Of a stretch of DNA of 64,000 bases, positions 41,772 to 49,644 are shown piece by piece. The notes beneath the pieces were generated by a model that saw only the letters and a list, made by a program, of their open reading frames with translations, was not told the origin of the DNA and searched no databases. The DNA is from Microvirga aerophila (GTDB lineage Bacteria > Pseudomonadota > Alphaproteobacteria > Rhizobiales > Beijerinckiaceae), in NCBI RefSeq assembly GCF_003332305.1, contig NZ_QOIO01000023.1, positions 1-64,000 on the forward strand. The letters run 5' to 3'. The translations under genes were made by a program, and so were the position numbers. The stretch's first letter is position 1. Every line of letters begins with the position of its first letter.

Positions 41772-41927
41772 GTGTCTACCGCTGTCGCCATTCTTCGTTC
41801 GACTCCCAATGTCTTCGCTGGAATCTTGGCCCTTCGTCGGATCCTACGGATCGTCTCGGAAGCGATCGCGGAGGGCAAGGAAATGCGCGAGCATTACCGC
41901 CGCCAGTACCCGTCCCTCGACTGGTAA
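41772..41927 (+). CDS. Small hypothetical protein, 51 residues
   Basis: Starts with GTG after a TGGAG site and reads VSTAVAILRSTPNVFAGIL, then a basic helix (RRILRIVSEAIAEGKEMREH) and YRRQYPSLDW. The hydrophobic start and amphipathic basic helix suggest a membrane-associated or DNA/RNA-associated small protein of rhizobial type. It ends nine bases before the convergent MFS gene. Confidence 0.5.
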   Translation: MSTAVAILRSTPNVFAGILALRRILRIVSEAIAEGKEMREHYRRQYPSLDW

Positions 41928-41935
41928 GCTGCCGT

Positions 41936-43213
41936 CTAAGATTGGGACTGAGTTGCGGCTCTGGCCGCGGAAGGGAGGAGCCGACGCTCCTCCTCCTTGG
42001 TGAGTGGCGTCAGCAGTGCGAAGCTTGCCAGCGGCAAAATTGCCAACAGGAAAAAAGCCACACTCCACGAGCCGCTTTGCTCCACGGCGAGCCCGAACAC
42101 CACACCGGCCCCGGCACTGACGACCCGAATGATAGTGCCTTGCAGGCCGATTGCCATTCCGGCCCGGGCATGACCGGCCATTTCGGCCGCAGCCGTAAAG
42201 GCTAGGCCGTTCCAAGCCAGGCCCAGCACCCCTGCGATCAAAAGCGCGGCGATCAGCAATGGAAGCGGCGCATCGACGACAAGCGCTGACCCCATGAGCG
42301 CCAAGGACAGCCAGAGCGCCTGTCTGCGGATCGGCGGCACGCGCCTCCCGGAGCGATCCGACCAGCGCCCTGCCAAAACGCGCATCGTGCCTCCACCGAT
42401 ATTGATGAACGCAAGGACGAGGGCCGCAAGGGTGACGGGAAGGCCCCGATGTTCGGTCAGGAAGATCACCATGAAACCGTTCATGGCCACCTGACTGCAC
42501 ACGAGGAGCCCCGCGCAAAACGCTAAACGCCAGAGCGCCGGATCACGCACGGGCGACGGCAGATCGGTGTGGCCCGAGTCTTCGCGAGCGACGCGGGGAG
42601 ACGCCAGCCAAATGGCCGCGCAGACGGCTCCGAGCGCAGCCGCGCCGGCGATGACCGTAAAAGCCGCACCAAGCCCCGCAGCCGCAGCAGTCAGGGGTAG
42701 AACGAGGGCCGCGATAGCGCTTCCGAGCGGAATCGACATCTGGCGAATGCCAAGGGCGAAACCACGCTCCGAACGTGAGAACCAATGCATGACCGCGCGT
42801 CCCGACGCCGCCGAAGACGCGGAGCCGAGGGCTCCCGCAAGGGCAAGCCAAGCGACGAGTGCGCCAAGTCCATCCGCTCGTGACGCGATCAGCACCGCAA
42901 CGGCGGAGCCGCCGAGGCCGATGGCGATGATCAAGCGCTCGCCATACCGGTCCGCGAGCATGCCCCAGATCAGGAGGGTGCTCATGATCCCCCAATTGGC
43001 GGAGGCGAGAACCAGCCCTACCTCGGGAAGGCTCAGGTCGAAATGAGAGCGCAGCACGGGTCCGAGGGCCGGGAGCCCGTGCTGAAGGGCGGCGAGCGCC
43101 GCTTGAGCAACGACTCCCACGGCAAGAATAACCCACCGATACCGGTGTTGGTCGGGAGCTCCCCCGTGCTGATGCTCCCGGTCGGCTTCCTGCTCCTGCC
43201 GAGGCGCAGGCAT
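41936..43213 (-). CDS. MFS transporter
   Basis: A 425-residue membrane protein with twelve predicted helices. The loop 2-3 motif GMLADRYGERLIIAIG matches the MFS signature, repeated as AGRWSDRSGRRVPPI in the second half. The cytoplasmic N-terminus is charged and His/Gln-rich. It lies 8 bases after the amidohydrolase gene as the last member of the tctCBA-amidohydrolase operon. An aromatic acid or carboxylate permease would fit, but exporters are equally possible by sequence. Confidence 0.88.
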   Translation of the reverse strand: MPAPRQEQEADREHQHGGAPDQHRYRWVILAVGVVAQAALAALQHGLPALGPVLRSHFDLSLPEVGLVLASANWGIMSTLLIWGMLADRYGERLIIAIGLGGSAVAVLIASRADGLGALVAWLALAGALGSASSAASGRAVMHWFSRSERGFALGIRQMSIPLGSAIAALVLPLTAAAAGLGAAFTVIAGAAALGAVCAAIWLASPRVAREDSGHTDLPSPVRDPALWRLAFCAGLLVCSQVAMNGFMVIFLTEHRGLPVTLAALVLAFINIGGGTMRVLAGRWSDRSGRRVPPIRRQALWLSLALMGSALVVDAPLPLLIAALLIAGVLGLAWNGLAFTAAAEMAGHARAGMAIGLQGTIIRVVSAGAGVVFGLAVEQSGSWSVAFFLLAILPLASFALLTPLTKEEERRLLPSAARAATQSQS

Positions 43214-43221
43214 CGCGCCGA

Positions 43222-44256
43222 TCAGCCGGCCTGTGCGGCCCGCTTGGCAGGAGACTGCACATCACCCAGAAGGCCGGCGGCGGCCGTTCCGAGGATCAGG
43301 TTTCTGTCCTCGATGGATGCCTTGAGGGCACGCACCTGCTTGACGCAGTCCAGCAGGCCCATGTCGAACGGATAATCGCTTCCAAGCAGCACATGATCGG
43401 CCCCGAACGTTTCGACCAGATAGCGCAGGGCGGGCTCGAAATGCAGGATGCAATCGAAATAGAGCCGGCGGATCGATGCTTCCGGCGCTTCCTTCAGGTT
43501 CACCTTGCCCTCAGGCCGCACGTCGTAGCCGTGGTTCATGCGGCCGGTCTGGTAGGGCATGAAGCCGCCGCCATGGGCGAAGCAGAACTTGAGATCCGGG
43601 TACCGCTCAAGCACGCCGCCGAACACGAGAGATGCGGCCGCGATGGTGGTGTCGAGCGGGTTACCGATCAGGTTCTTGAGATAGTAGGACTTGAGGCGGT
43701 CATTGGCGGCGGTCTTCTGGGGGTGGACCAGAATGAAGGCGCCGAGTTCCGCTGCAGCCGCCCAGAGCGGTTCGAGCGCCGGGTCGTCGAGGTTGCGCCC
43801 CTCCACGTGGGAGCCGATCTGCGCGCCGCGAAGTCCGAGTTCCGTCATCGAGCGGCGAAGCTCCGCAACGGCGCGCTCCGGGTCCTGCATCGGCAGCGTG
43901 GCGATGCCGAGGAACCGGTCGGGATGTTGGCTGACGACTTTTGCGATTTCCTCATTCTGGATCGCCGAGAGCGTGGCGGTCAGCGCGGGATCGCGATCAT
44001 ACAGGAAGGTCTGCGGGCAGACCGACAGCACCTGCACGTCGACTTCCGCCGCGTCCATGTCGCGAAGCCTGAGCTCCAGGTCCCATGCGCCTCGCGGGAA
44101 AGGCCGCTGGACGATGCTGCCCACGGTCAGCACGCCGCCCTCCTGATCGACCTCGCTCAATGTCGGACCGATGTCGGGCGCTTCCGCGCGCATGCGGCGC
44201 ATCGTTTCCTCGGTGAGGATATGTGCGTGAACGTCGATGGTTCGAACGGTGGTCAT
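43222..44256 (-). CDS. Amidohydrolase (ACMSD/decarboxylase-like)
   Basis: A 344-residue TIM-barrel metal enzyme of the amidohydrolase-2 family. Metal ligands are visible as TIDVHAHIL (His-x-His), FILVHPQK (His) and LLGSDYPFDMG (Asp), with the family HGGGFMPYQ loop. Its relatives include 2-amino-3-carboxymuconate-6-semialdehyde decarboxylase and gamma-resorcylate or 5-carboxyvanillate decarboxylases, so non-oxidative decarboxylation of an aromatic or muconate-type acid is the likely activity. It is between tctA copy 2 and the MFS gene. Confidence 0.88.
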   Translation of the reverse strand: MTTVRTIDVHAHILTEETMRRMRAEAPDIGPTLSEVDQEGGVLTVGSIVQRPFPRGAWDLELRLRDMDAAEVDVQVLSVCPQTFLYDRDPALTATLSAIQNEEIAKVVSQHPDRFLGIATLPMQDPERAVAELRRSMTELGLRGAQIGSHVEGRNLDDPALEPLWAAAAELGAFILVHPQKTAANDRLKSYYLKNLIGNPLDTTIAAASLVFGGVLERYPDLKFCFAHGGGFMPYQTGRMNHGYDVRPEGKVNLKEAPEASIRRLYFDCILHFEPALRYLVETFGADHVLLGSDYPFDMGLLDCVKQVRALKASIEDRNLILGTAAAGLLGDVQSPAKRAAQAG

Positions 44257-44264
44257 ATCAGGTC

Positions 44265-45797
44265 CTATTTGGTTGCGATGGAGATTTGCTGCTCATTGCG
44301 GCTCCGGCGCCTGGCCCGGTGACGCGTGAACATGCTCATCAGAGGAAGAAGCAGGGAGGCGATGACGAGGAGAAGAAGGATGGCCGAGAGCGGGCGCTGC
44401 ACGAAGATCGAAAGGCTGCCCTCCGAGAGCATCAGCGACTGCCTCAGGGAACTCTCCATCAAACTCGCCAAAACCACGGCGAGCACGACCGGCGCTCTGG
44501 GAAGGTCGGCCTTCATCATGAGATAGCCGACCATGCCGAAGAAGAGTGTAAGGCCTACGCTGAACAGGCTGAGCGTCGTCGCGTAGGCGCCCACGAGCGA
44601 GATCACCAGGATGCCCGGCGCCAGATACTCGTAGGGAATCCTCAGAAGCGCCGCGAACAGAGGCGCCAGCGGGAGATTAAGCACCAGCAGGATGACGTTG
44701 CCGATGAACATGCTGGCGATCAGGCCCCATACGAGATCGGCCTGCTCAACGAGGAGCGTGGGGCCGGGGCGAATGCCCTGCAGAACCAGCGCCGCGAGCA
44801 GCACCGCCGTGGAGGCCGATCCCGGGATGCCGAGCGCGAGCATCGGAATGAGCGCGCCGTGAGCCGCGGAGTTGTTGGCGGATTCAGCCGCGGCCACGCC
44901 GTCGAGCGCGCCATTGCCGAAACGCTCGGGATGGCGGCTGAACCGCTTTTCCGTCACATAAGCCAGGATCGCCGCAACCGTGGGCCCTGCCCCGGGCATG
45001 AGCCCGATCAAAAAGCCCAGGACTCCGCCGCGTAGGATGGCGATGCGGCACTCGGCCCAGTCCTTGCCGCTGAGCCACATGTCCTTGAGCCGGGTCTTGA
45101 TCGGTTCGGAATCGTAACTCTGCTCGAGCGAGGCCAGGACCTCGGCGATGCCGAAGATGCCGATGGCAACCGGCAGGAAGTCGATGCCGTCGAGAAGCTC
45201 GGTGCTCCCGAAGGTGAGTCGTGCGCTGCCGAGGATCGGGTCCGTGCCGACGAGCGCGATCATGAGGCCGAACACGGCCATCAGGATCGCCTTGATGGGC
45301 GAACCCGATCCGATGCTCGCGGTCGCCGTGATGCCGAGGGTGGCAAGCAGGAAGTATTCCGGCGACGAGAAGCTGAGCGCGAATTCCGCCAGCGGCGGCG
45401 TGACGAACACCAATGCGATGACCGCGCCGACGCCGGCAAGGAACGATCCGATTGCTGAGACGCTGAGCGCCGCCCCCGCCCTGCCCTGCTTGGCGAGCCT
45501 GTGGCCGTCCACAGCGGTCATAACGCTTGCGGCCTCACCCGGCACGTTGACGAGAACAGAGGTAAGGGTGCCGCCATACATGCCGCCATACATGATGCCG
45601 GCCAGCATCATGATGGCGGTCGCAGGAGGAATGCCGAAGGTGATTGGCAGGAGAAGGGCCATGCCGGCCGATGGGCCAAGACCCGGCAGGGCGCCGATCA
45701 GCTGGCCCAGGCACACGCCGACGAAGATGAACAGGAGGTTCATCGGCGTTAGGGCGATCGCGAACCCTTGCCCGAGAGAGACTAAAGAATCGATCAT
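44265..45797 (-). CDS. tctA: Tripartite tricarboxylate transporter large permease (TctA family), copy 2
   Basis: A 510-residue membrane protein with the TctA signature GALPGLGPSAGMALLLPITF (around ALPGLGPSAGM) near residue 38 and the second GLMPGAGPTVAAIL. About twelve helices. It is distinct in sequence from copy 1, so the two uptake systems probably have different solutes. It is coupled within tctC-tctB-tctA-amidohydrolase-MFS. Confidence 0.93.
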   Translation of the reverse strand: MIDSLVSLGQGFAIALTPMNLLFIFVGVCLGQLIGALPGLGPSAGMALLLPITFGIPPATAIMMLAGIMYGGMYGGTLTSVLVNVPGEAASVMTAVDGHRLAKQGRAGAALSVSAIGSFLAGVGAVIALVFVTPPLAEFALSFSSPEYFLLATLGITATASIGSGSPIKAILMAVFGLMIALVGTDPILGSARLTFGSTELLDGIDFLPVAIGIFGIAEVLASLEQSYDSEPIKTRLKDMWLSGKDWAECRIAILRGGVLGFLIGLMPGAGPTVAAILAYVTEKRFSRHPERFGNGALDGVAAAESANNSAAHGALIPMLALGIPGSASTAVLLAALVLQGIRPGPTLLVEQADLVWGLIASMFIGNVILLVLNLPLAPLFAALLRIPYEYLAPGILVISLVGAYATTLSLFSVGLTLFFGMVGYLMMKADLPRAPVVLAVVLASLMESSLRQSLMLSEGSLSIFVQRPLSAILLLLVIASLLLPLMSMFTRHRARRRSRNEQQISIATK

Positions 45798-45818
45798 GAA
45801 CTTGATCCTTGGAGAGCG

Positions 45819-46271
45819 TCAGATGCCGAGCACGCCCTTGGGAAAAGCAATCCCGAGCCAGGCAGAGAACACGCCATACACGAGCGCCATCGTGAGAGCG
45901 GTTGTGAACAGGCTGGGCACGAGGCGGCGGCGCTCAACGAAAATGAGCAAGAACAACATGAACAGAAGAGCGGTCGCCATCAGCCCGATGATGGGCGCAA
46001 GGACGATGACCGCCCACAGGCCTGCAGCAGTGAGGATCACCCGCTGCAGGCCTGTGCGATCTGGCCAGTCGACGGGCGGATTGGTTTGCCGGCGCAGGGC
46101 GCCGACAAAGAGAGCGATGGAAAGGACAGCGCCCGTCGCGGCGACCCAGAATGGCGCAAAGGCCGATCCGGGTGCGAAATCCGCCCAGTATGGCAAGTCG
46201 CGGGTGGTCGCGAAGACCACCCCCGACAGGACGAGCATGACTACCGCGCTGACGATATCCGCAGTCTTCAT
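45819..46271 (-). CDS. tctB: Tripartite tricarboxylate transporter small permease (TctB family), copy 2
   Basis: A 150-residue protein with four hydrophobic helices and a loop PYWADFAPGSAFAPFWVA in the place of the TctB SRMGPGFFP motif. The last part, GVFSAWLGIAFPKGVLG, is typical for TctB C-termini. It lies 21 bases upstream of tctA and 15 bases after tctC. Confidence 0.9.
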   Translation of the reverse strand: MKTADIVSAVVMLVLSGVVFATTRDLPYWADFAPGSAFAPFWVAATGAVLSIALFVGALRRQTNPPVDWPDRTGLQRVILTAAGLWAVIVLAPIIGLMATALLFMLFLLIFVERRRLVPSLFTTALTMALVYGVFSAWLGIAFPKGVLGI

Positions 46272-46286
46272 GACGGTTCCAATGAC

Positions 46287-47297
46287 CTACTTGGCAAGTC
46301 CGAGGTCTTTGAGAACGGCAAGGTGCTGGTTGTGCAGCTCGACGAAATGCGCCTTAGCCTGGCTGGCCGGCACCACCTCGCTGCGCAGGAACATCTCCTT
46401 GACCATCGCCTTCCAGGCATCGGTGGCGACGAGCTTCTGGATCGCATCGTCCCAGAACTTTACGAGCGCAGGATCCATGTCCGGCGGTCCGGCAAGGCCC
46501 CAGGACTGACCCCAGAGAATGTCGTAGCCCTGCTCTTTGGCGGTCGGGATGTCCTTGAACTCCGGCTCGGTGCGGCGCTTCTCGCTCAAGACAGCCAGAA
46601 CCTTGGCCTTGTTGCTCTTGATGAGCGGAAGGGCTTCGCTCGGGGGCAGCACGATCATGTCGACGTTGCCGCCGAGGAACGCCGTCGCGGCTGCGCCGCC
46701 GCCGTCGAACGGCACGTAGTTGAGTTTTGCGCCGCTGGCCTTCTCGATCAGTCCCGTCACCATGTGATCGGTCGAGCCGGCCTGGGCGCCGGCCACCTTG
46801 ATGCCGCGCTCGCGCTGCTTGGCCAAGTCGATGAAGCCCTTGAAGTCCTTCGCCGGAGAATTCGGCTGCACGGCGATCAGGAGATCGCCCTGGATGAACA
46901 TGCTGATCGGCGTGAGCTTGTCGTAGAGCGTCGGCTGACCGGTGGTGATCGGCGTGGTAAGGATCGGCTGGGCGACCGTCAGGACGGTGTTTGCATCGCC
47001 CTTCTTGTTGAGAACCCAGTTGGCCGCCACCATCCATGAGCCGCCGGTGCGGTTCTGCACCACGAGCGGGTTCGTGATGATCTTCTCGTCGTTGAGGATC
47101 TTTGCGGCGCGGCGCATGAGAACGTCAGGAGTACCGCCAGGGCTGGTGCCGGAGGTGATCTCAATGGGGCCGGTCGGAGCCTTGCCCTGGGCAAAGCCAG
47201 GTTGGACGCCCAGCATCAATGCCGCCGTCGTCACGGCAGCTCCCATCATCATGAGACGGCGATTGCATCGGGACGAGATACTTCCAGTGGTATGCAT
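46287..47297 (-). CDS. tctC: TTT-family periplasmic substrate-binding protein (Bug/TctC), copy 2
   Basis: A 336-residue exported protein. A basic N-terminus (SSRCNRRLMMMG) is followed by a hydrophobic signal and cleavage near GFAQ. The mature part starts PIEITSGTSPGGTPDVLMRR (around TSPGGTPD), the ligand loop of Bug proteins, and has GAQAGSTDHMVT as the second loop. It is first in its operon, facing the GntR gene across a promoter with an operator. Confidence 0.92.
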   Translation of the reverse strand: MHTTGSISSRCNRRLMMMGAAVTTAALMLGVQPGFAQGKAPTGPIEITSGTSPGGTPDVLMRRAAKILNDEKIITNPLVVQNRTGGSWMVAANWVLNKKGDANTVLTVAQPILTTPITTGQPTLYDKLTPISMFIQGDLLIAVQPNSPAKDFKGFIDLAKQRERGIKVAGAQAGSTDHMVTGLIEKASGAKLNYVPFDGGGAAATAFLGGNVDMIVLPPSEALPLIKSNKAKVLAVLSEKRRTEPEFKDIPTAKEQGYDILWGQSWGLAGPPDMDPALVKFWDDAIQKLVATDAWKAMVKEMFLRSEVVPASQAKAHFVELHNQHLAVLKDLGLAK

Positions 47298-47324
47298 GGT
47301 TGGCTTCCTCCGTATCCTGGCTTA

Positions 47325-47346
47325 TTATGACGTCCTAAGACGTTTT
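47325..47346. promoter_or_regulatory. Probable GntR operator, site 2
   Basis: The core ACGTC-CTAA-GACGT (47330-47343) is a perfect inverted repeat. It lies between the tctC promoter and start and beside the GntR gene, so it can repress the operon and the regulator. It is the match of the operator at 31201-31222. Confidence 0.65.
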
Positions 47347-47348
47347 GA

Positions 47349-47377
47349 GACTAGGTCTTGCTTTCCTTCCGTGTCAA
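47349..47377 (-). promoter_or_regulatory. Sigma-70-type promoter for tctC copy 2
   Basis: On the minus strand TTGACA (47377-47372), a 17-base spacer and CTAGTC (47354-47349). The -35 region shares TTGACACGGA with the promoter at 31172, and the operator follows the -10 by a few bases in both. Confidence 0.5.
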
Positions 47378-47442
47378 GCTCGATAAAAAGACATCTCAAG
47401 ATGAGTTGATGCCGGCCCCGGCCTGCAGAAAAGGCGCTTTTG

Positions 47443-48258
47443 ATGACGAACCCAGGCCCGAGTCTTCATCCTCTACGGGGAACAGGCAGCACGCCGCTGT
47501 GGCTACAGTTGAAACATGCCTTGCGGGATTACGTGTCGTTCGATCTGCAGCCCGGCGACAAGATTCCCTCGGAGACCGAACTCTGCGATCATTATGATCT
47601 CTCGCGCATCACGGTCCGGCAAGCCATATCGGCTCTGGTCGATGAAGGCTTTCTTCAGAAGCAGCAGGGTCGTGGCACGTTCGTTCTGGCGCCCCGCCTG
47701 GCCGAGCCGCTCACCGATCCGGAGCACTTCCTCTTATCGGGTTTCGACGCGGCCGATCCCGATCATATCCGTGTCTACAGCGCCGAGACCGTTCCCGCGC
47801 CTGACTGGATTACGGCGAAGCTTGGATTGCGCTCGGCGGAGAACGTGCACAAGATCCGCAAGGTGCTGTCGGCCGATGGGGAGCCAGTGGCCTTCCGCAC
47901 GACCTTCGTGCCCGTGCGCATCGCCCCGAGGTTACCCCAGGCCGAACTCTCGCAGCCTGTCTACGCGCTCATCGAAAAGCTCTACGACATCGAAGCGATC
48001 GAAGCGGACGAGGTTATCGAGTTCATCGTGGCTGACGAGTTTCGCGCCGATATGTTGAGCGTGCCTGTCGGACATCCGCTCATTCTTGTCGAACGCATCA
48101 TCTATTCCGACAACGGCGATGCGCTTGAGTGCTCGCGGGCCTATTACCGCGCCGACCGCTTCCGCCTGCGGCATCGGCTGCGCCGCACGGGTGCGGAAGC
48201 CGGCGATCTGCATCGCCAAGTCGCGACCGAAATCGCGAGCGTGAACGCAGGCGTCTGA
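47443..48258 (+). CDS. GntR-family transcriptional regulator with UTRA domain
   Basis: A 271-residue HutC-type regulator. The winged helix spans about residues 15-85 (PLWLQLKHALRDYV, then the recognition part ELCDHYDLSRITVRQAISALVDEG and the wing GRGTFV). The C-terminal UTRA ligand domain follows (residues about 100-255: RKVLSADGEPVAFRTTFVP, then YSDNGDALECSRAYYRADRF). The ATG at 47443 has AAGG upstream. It is divergent from tctCBA copy 2, and its probable operator recurs before the aldehyde dehydrogenase operon 16 kb away, so it likely represses both until the pathway compound appears. Confidence 0.93.
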   Translation: MTNPGPSLHPLRGTGSTPLWLQLKHALRDYVSFDLQPGDKIPSETELCDHYDLSRITVRQAISALVDEGFLQKQQGRGTFVLAPRLAEPLTDPEHFLLSGFDAADPDHIRVYSAETVPAPDWITAKLGLRSAENVHKIRKVLSADGEPVAFRTTFVPVRIAPRLPQAELSQPVYALIEKLYDIEAIEADEVIEFIVADEFRADMLSVPVGHPLILVERIIYSDNGDALECSRAYYRADRFRLRHRLRRTGAEAGDLHRQVATEIASVNAGV

Positions 48259-48268
48259 CCCGCCACTG

Positions 48269-48490
48269 TCAGCGCTTCGTCTCGATCCTCTTGAGGGCCA
48301 GCAGCCGCCGCGCGGCCACTCCTCCCGGCTGCTGAGTATAAAGCCTGTCGGTGAGCGTCTCGATCTGCCATTGCTGGAGCTCCAGAAGCTTCTTCAGCCC
48401 CTTGATCTGGGCATGAAGCACACGAGCATTCTGCAAGGGATCGTCACGAGGATTCTCATCCTCGTCCTTGGCGCGGACGGAGTTTCTCAT
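48269..48490 (-). CDS. Hypothetical coiled-coil protein, 73 residues
   Basis: A short, highly charged chain whose middle part (ARVLHAQIKGLKKLLELQQW followed by QIETLTDRLY) has heptad leucines compatible with a coiled coil. No domain is recognised and no ribosome site is evident. It is convergent with the GntR gene, 10 bases apart. Confidence 0.4.
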   Translation of the reverse strand: MRNSVRAKDEDENPRDDPLQNARVLHAQIKGLKKLLELQQWQIETLTDRLYTQQPGGVAARRLLALKRIETKR

Positions 48491-48738
48491 AGGGCAAAGC
48501 AGGATTTGGGATGCGTCTGGAATGGCCCCAGAGGTGTAACCGAAATACGGTAATTTGGCGGCCTCCCCTTATGGGTTAGCAACTATGTTCCGTCACGTTT
48601 TATTGACGGTTGGGAGGCGGACCATCGTCGCATCGCTTCGCTCGCACCGGCACGACTTAACTGAGCAGTCTGGTCGTTCGCTCTCTGCCGCCTAGATGTC
48701 CTCTCAGGTCTCCTTAGCGTATCTGGAGGAAAAGAATC

Positions 48739-49434
48739 ATGGATCTCGACCGCCGCGCCTTCGTGTTTGGAGCCGCAGCCGCTTCCGGACTTCTCGGCAC
48801 CCGGAGTTTCGCCCAACCGCTCAGGGCTCGATCGGGCTATGACGCGATCTACGGCCCGGTGACCAGCGACATCTATCCGATCCCGGGCGTCGACCTTTCT
48901 CGGATCAACCCCGCCTACCTGCGCAGGGAAGTTCCCTATGAGACGGCGGAGCCGCCGGGAACCATCGTGGTCGATCCGCGCGCCCGCTATCTCTACCATG
49001 TGCAGGATGGCGGAACGGCTATGCGCTATGGCGTCGGGGTCGGACGCCAGGGATTCAGCTGGTCCGGGTCCGCGACCATCGAGAACAAGCAGGAATGGCC
49101 GGACTGGTATCCGCCGAAGGAGATGTTCCAGAGGCAGCCGGAGCTCATGGAGCAGATGGCAGAACTGCCGGGAGGGACCGGCATGCCGGGCGGCCCCGGA
49201 AATCCCTTAGGGGCACGCGCGCTTTATCTCTGGCAGGGGAAGAAGGATACTTTGTACCGCATCCACGGCACCTTCGAACCTTGGACGATTGGCACGAGCG
49301 TGTCGTCAGGTTGCATCCGCATGATCAATCAGGACGCAATGGACCTCTATGAGCGGACACCGGTGGGAACGAGAGTCGTGGTGCTGTCGGGCCCATCCAA
49401 CCGGTCACGGCGGACGACCACCAGCCGGCTCTGA
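48739..49434 (+). CDS. L,D-transpeptidase (YkuD domain), exported
   Basis: A 231-residue periplasmic enzyme that forms 3-3 peptidoglycan crosslinks or attaches proteins to peptidoglycan. The N-terminus has a twin-arginine-like signal (LDRRAFVFGAAAASGLLG). The catalytic motif HGTFEPWTIGTSVSSGCIRM (with the His, and Ser-x-Gly-Cys-x-Arg) is complete at about residues 174-193. Rigid Pro/Tyr-rich linker segments precede the domain. The start has GGAGG upstream. Confidence 0.93.
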   Translation: MDLDRRAFVFGAAAASGLLGTRSFAQPLRARSGYDAIYGPVTSDIYPIPGVDLSRINPAYLRREVPYETAEPPGTIVVDPRARYLYHVQDGGTAMRYGVGVGRQGFSWSGSATIENKQEWPDWYPPKEMFQRQPELMEQMAELPGGTGMPGGPGNPLGARALYLWQGKKDTLYRIHGTFEPWTIGTSVSSGCIRMINQDAMDLYERTPVGTRVVVLSGPSNRSRRTTTSRL

Positions 49435-49644
49435 GCCGTCAAGCAAAAAAGGTTTCGCGACGACCAAAAATTACGGTCGTCGCTAACGCTCGGTTAAAGC
49501 CTCGGCGGCAGACTGCTTGTCATGTCCGCTGCGATCAAGCCACTTTTTGGTTCTTCTCTCCGCCTGAGAATGCGGCTTGCTCCAATTTTGCCATGGTTTG
49601 TCCCCAGAAAACCCTCTGACAAAGGGAGCGGACGAAGGGATATC

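Noticed and set aside
45148-46509. 453-codon open frame on the plus strand
   Set aside because: Covers tctA and tctB of copy 2 in antisense; composition is Met/Arg/Pro/Thr-rich noise.
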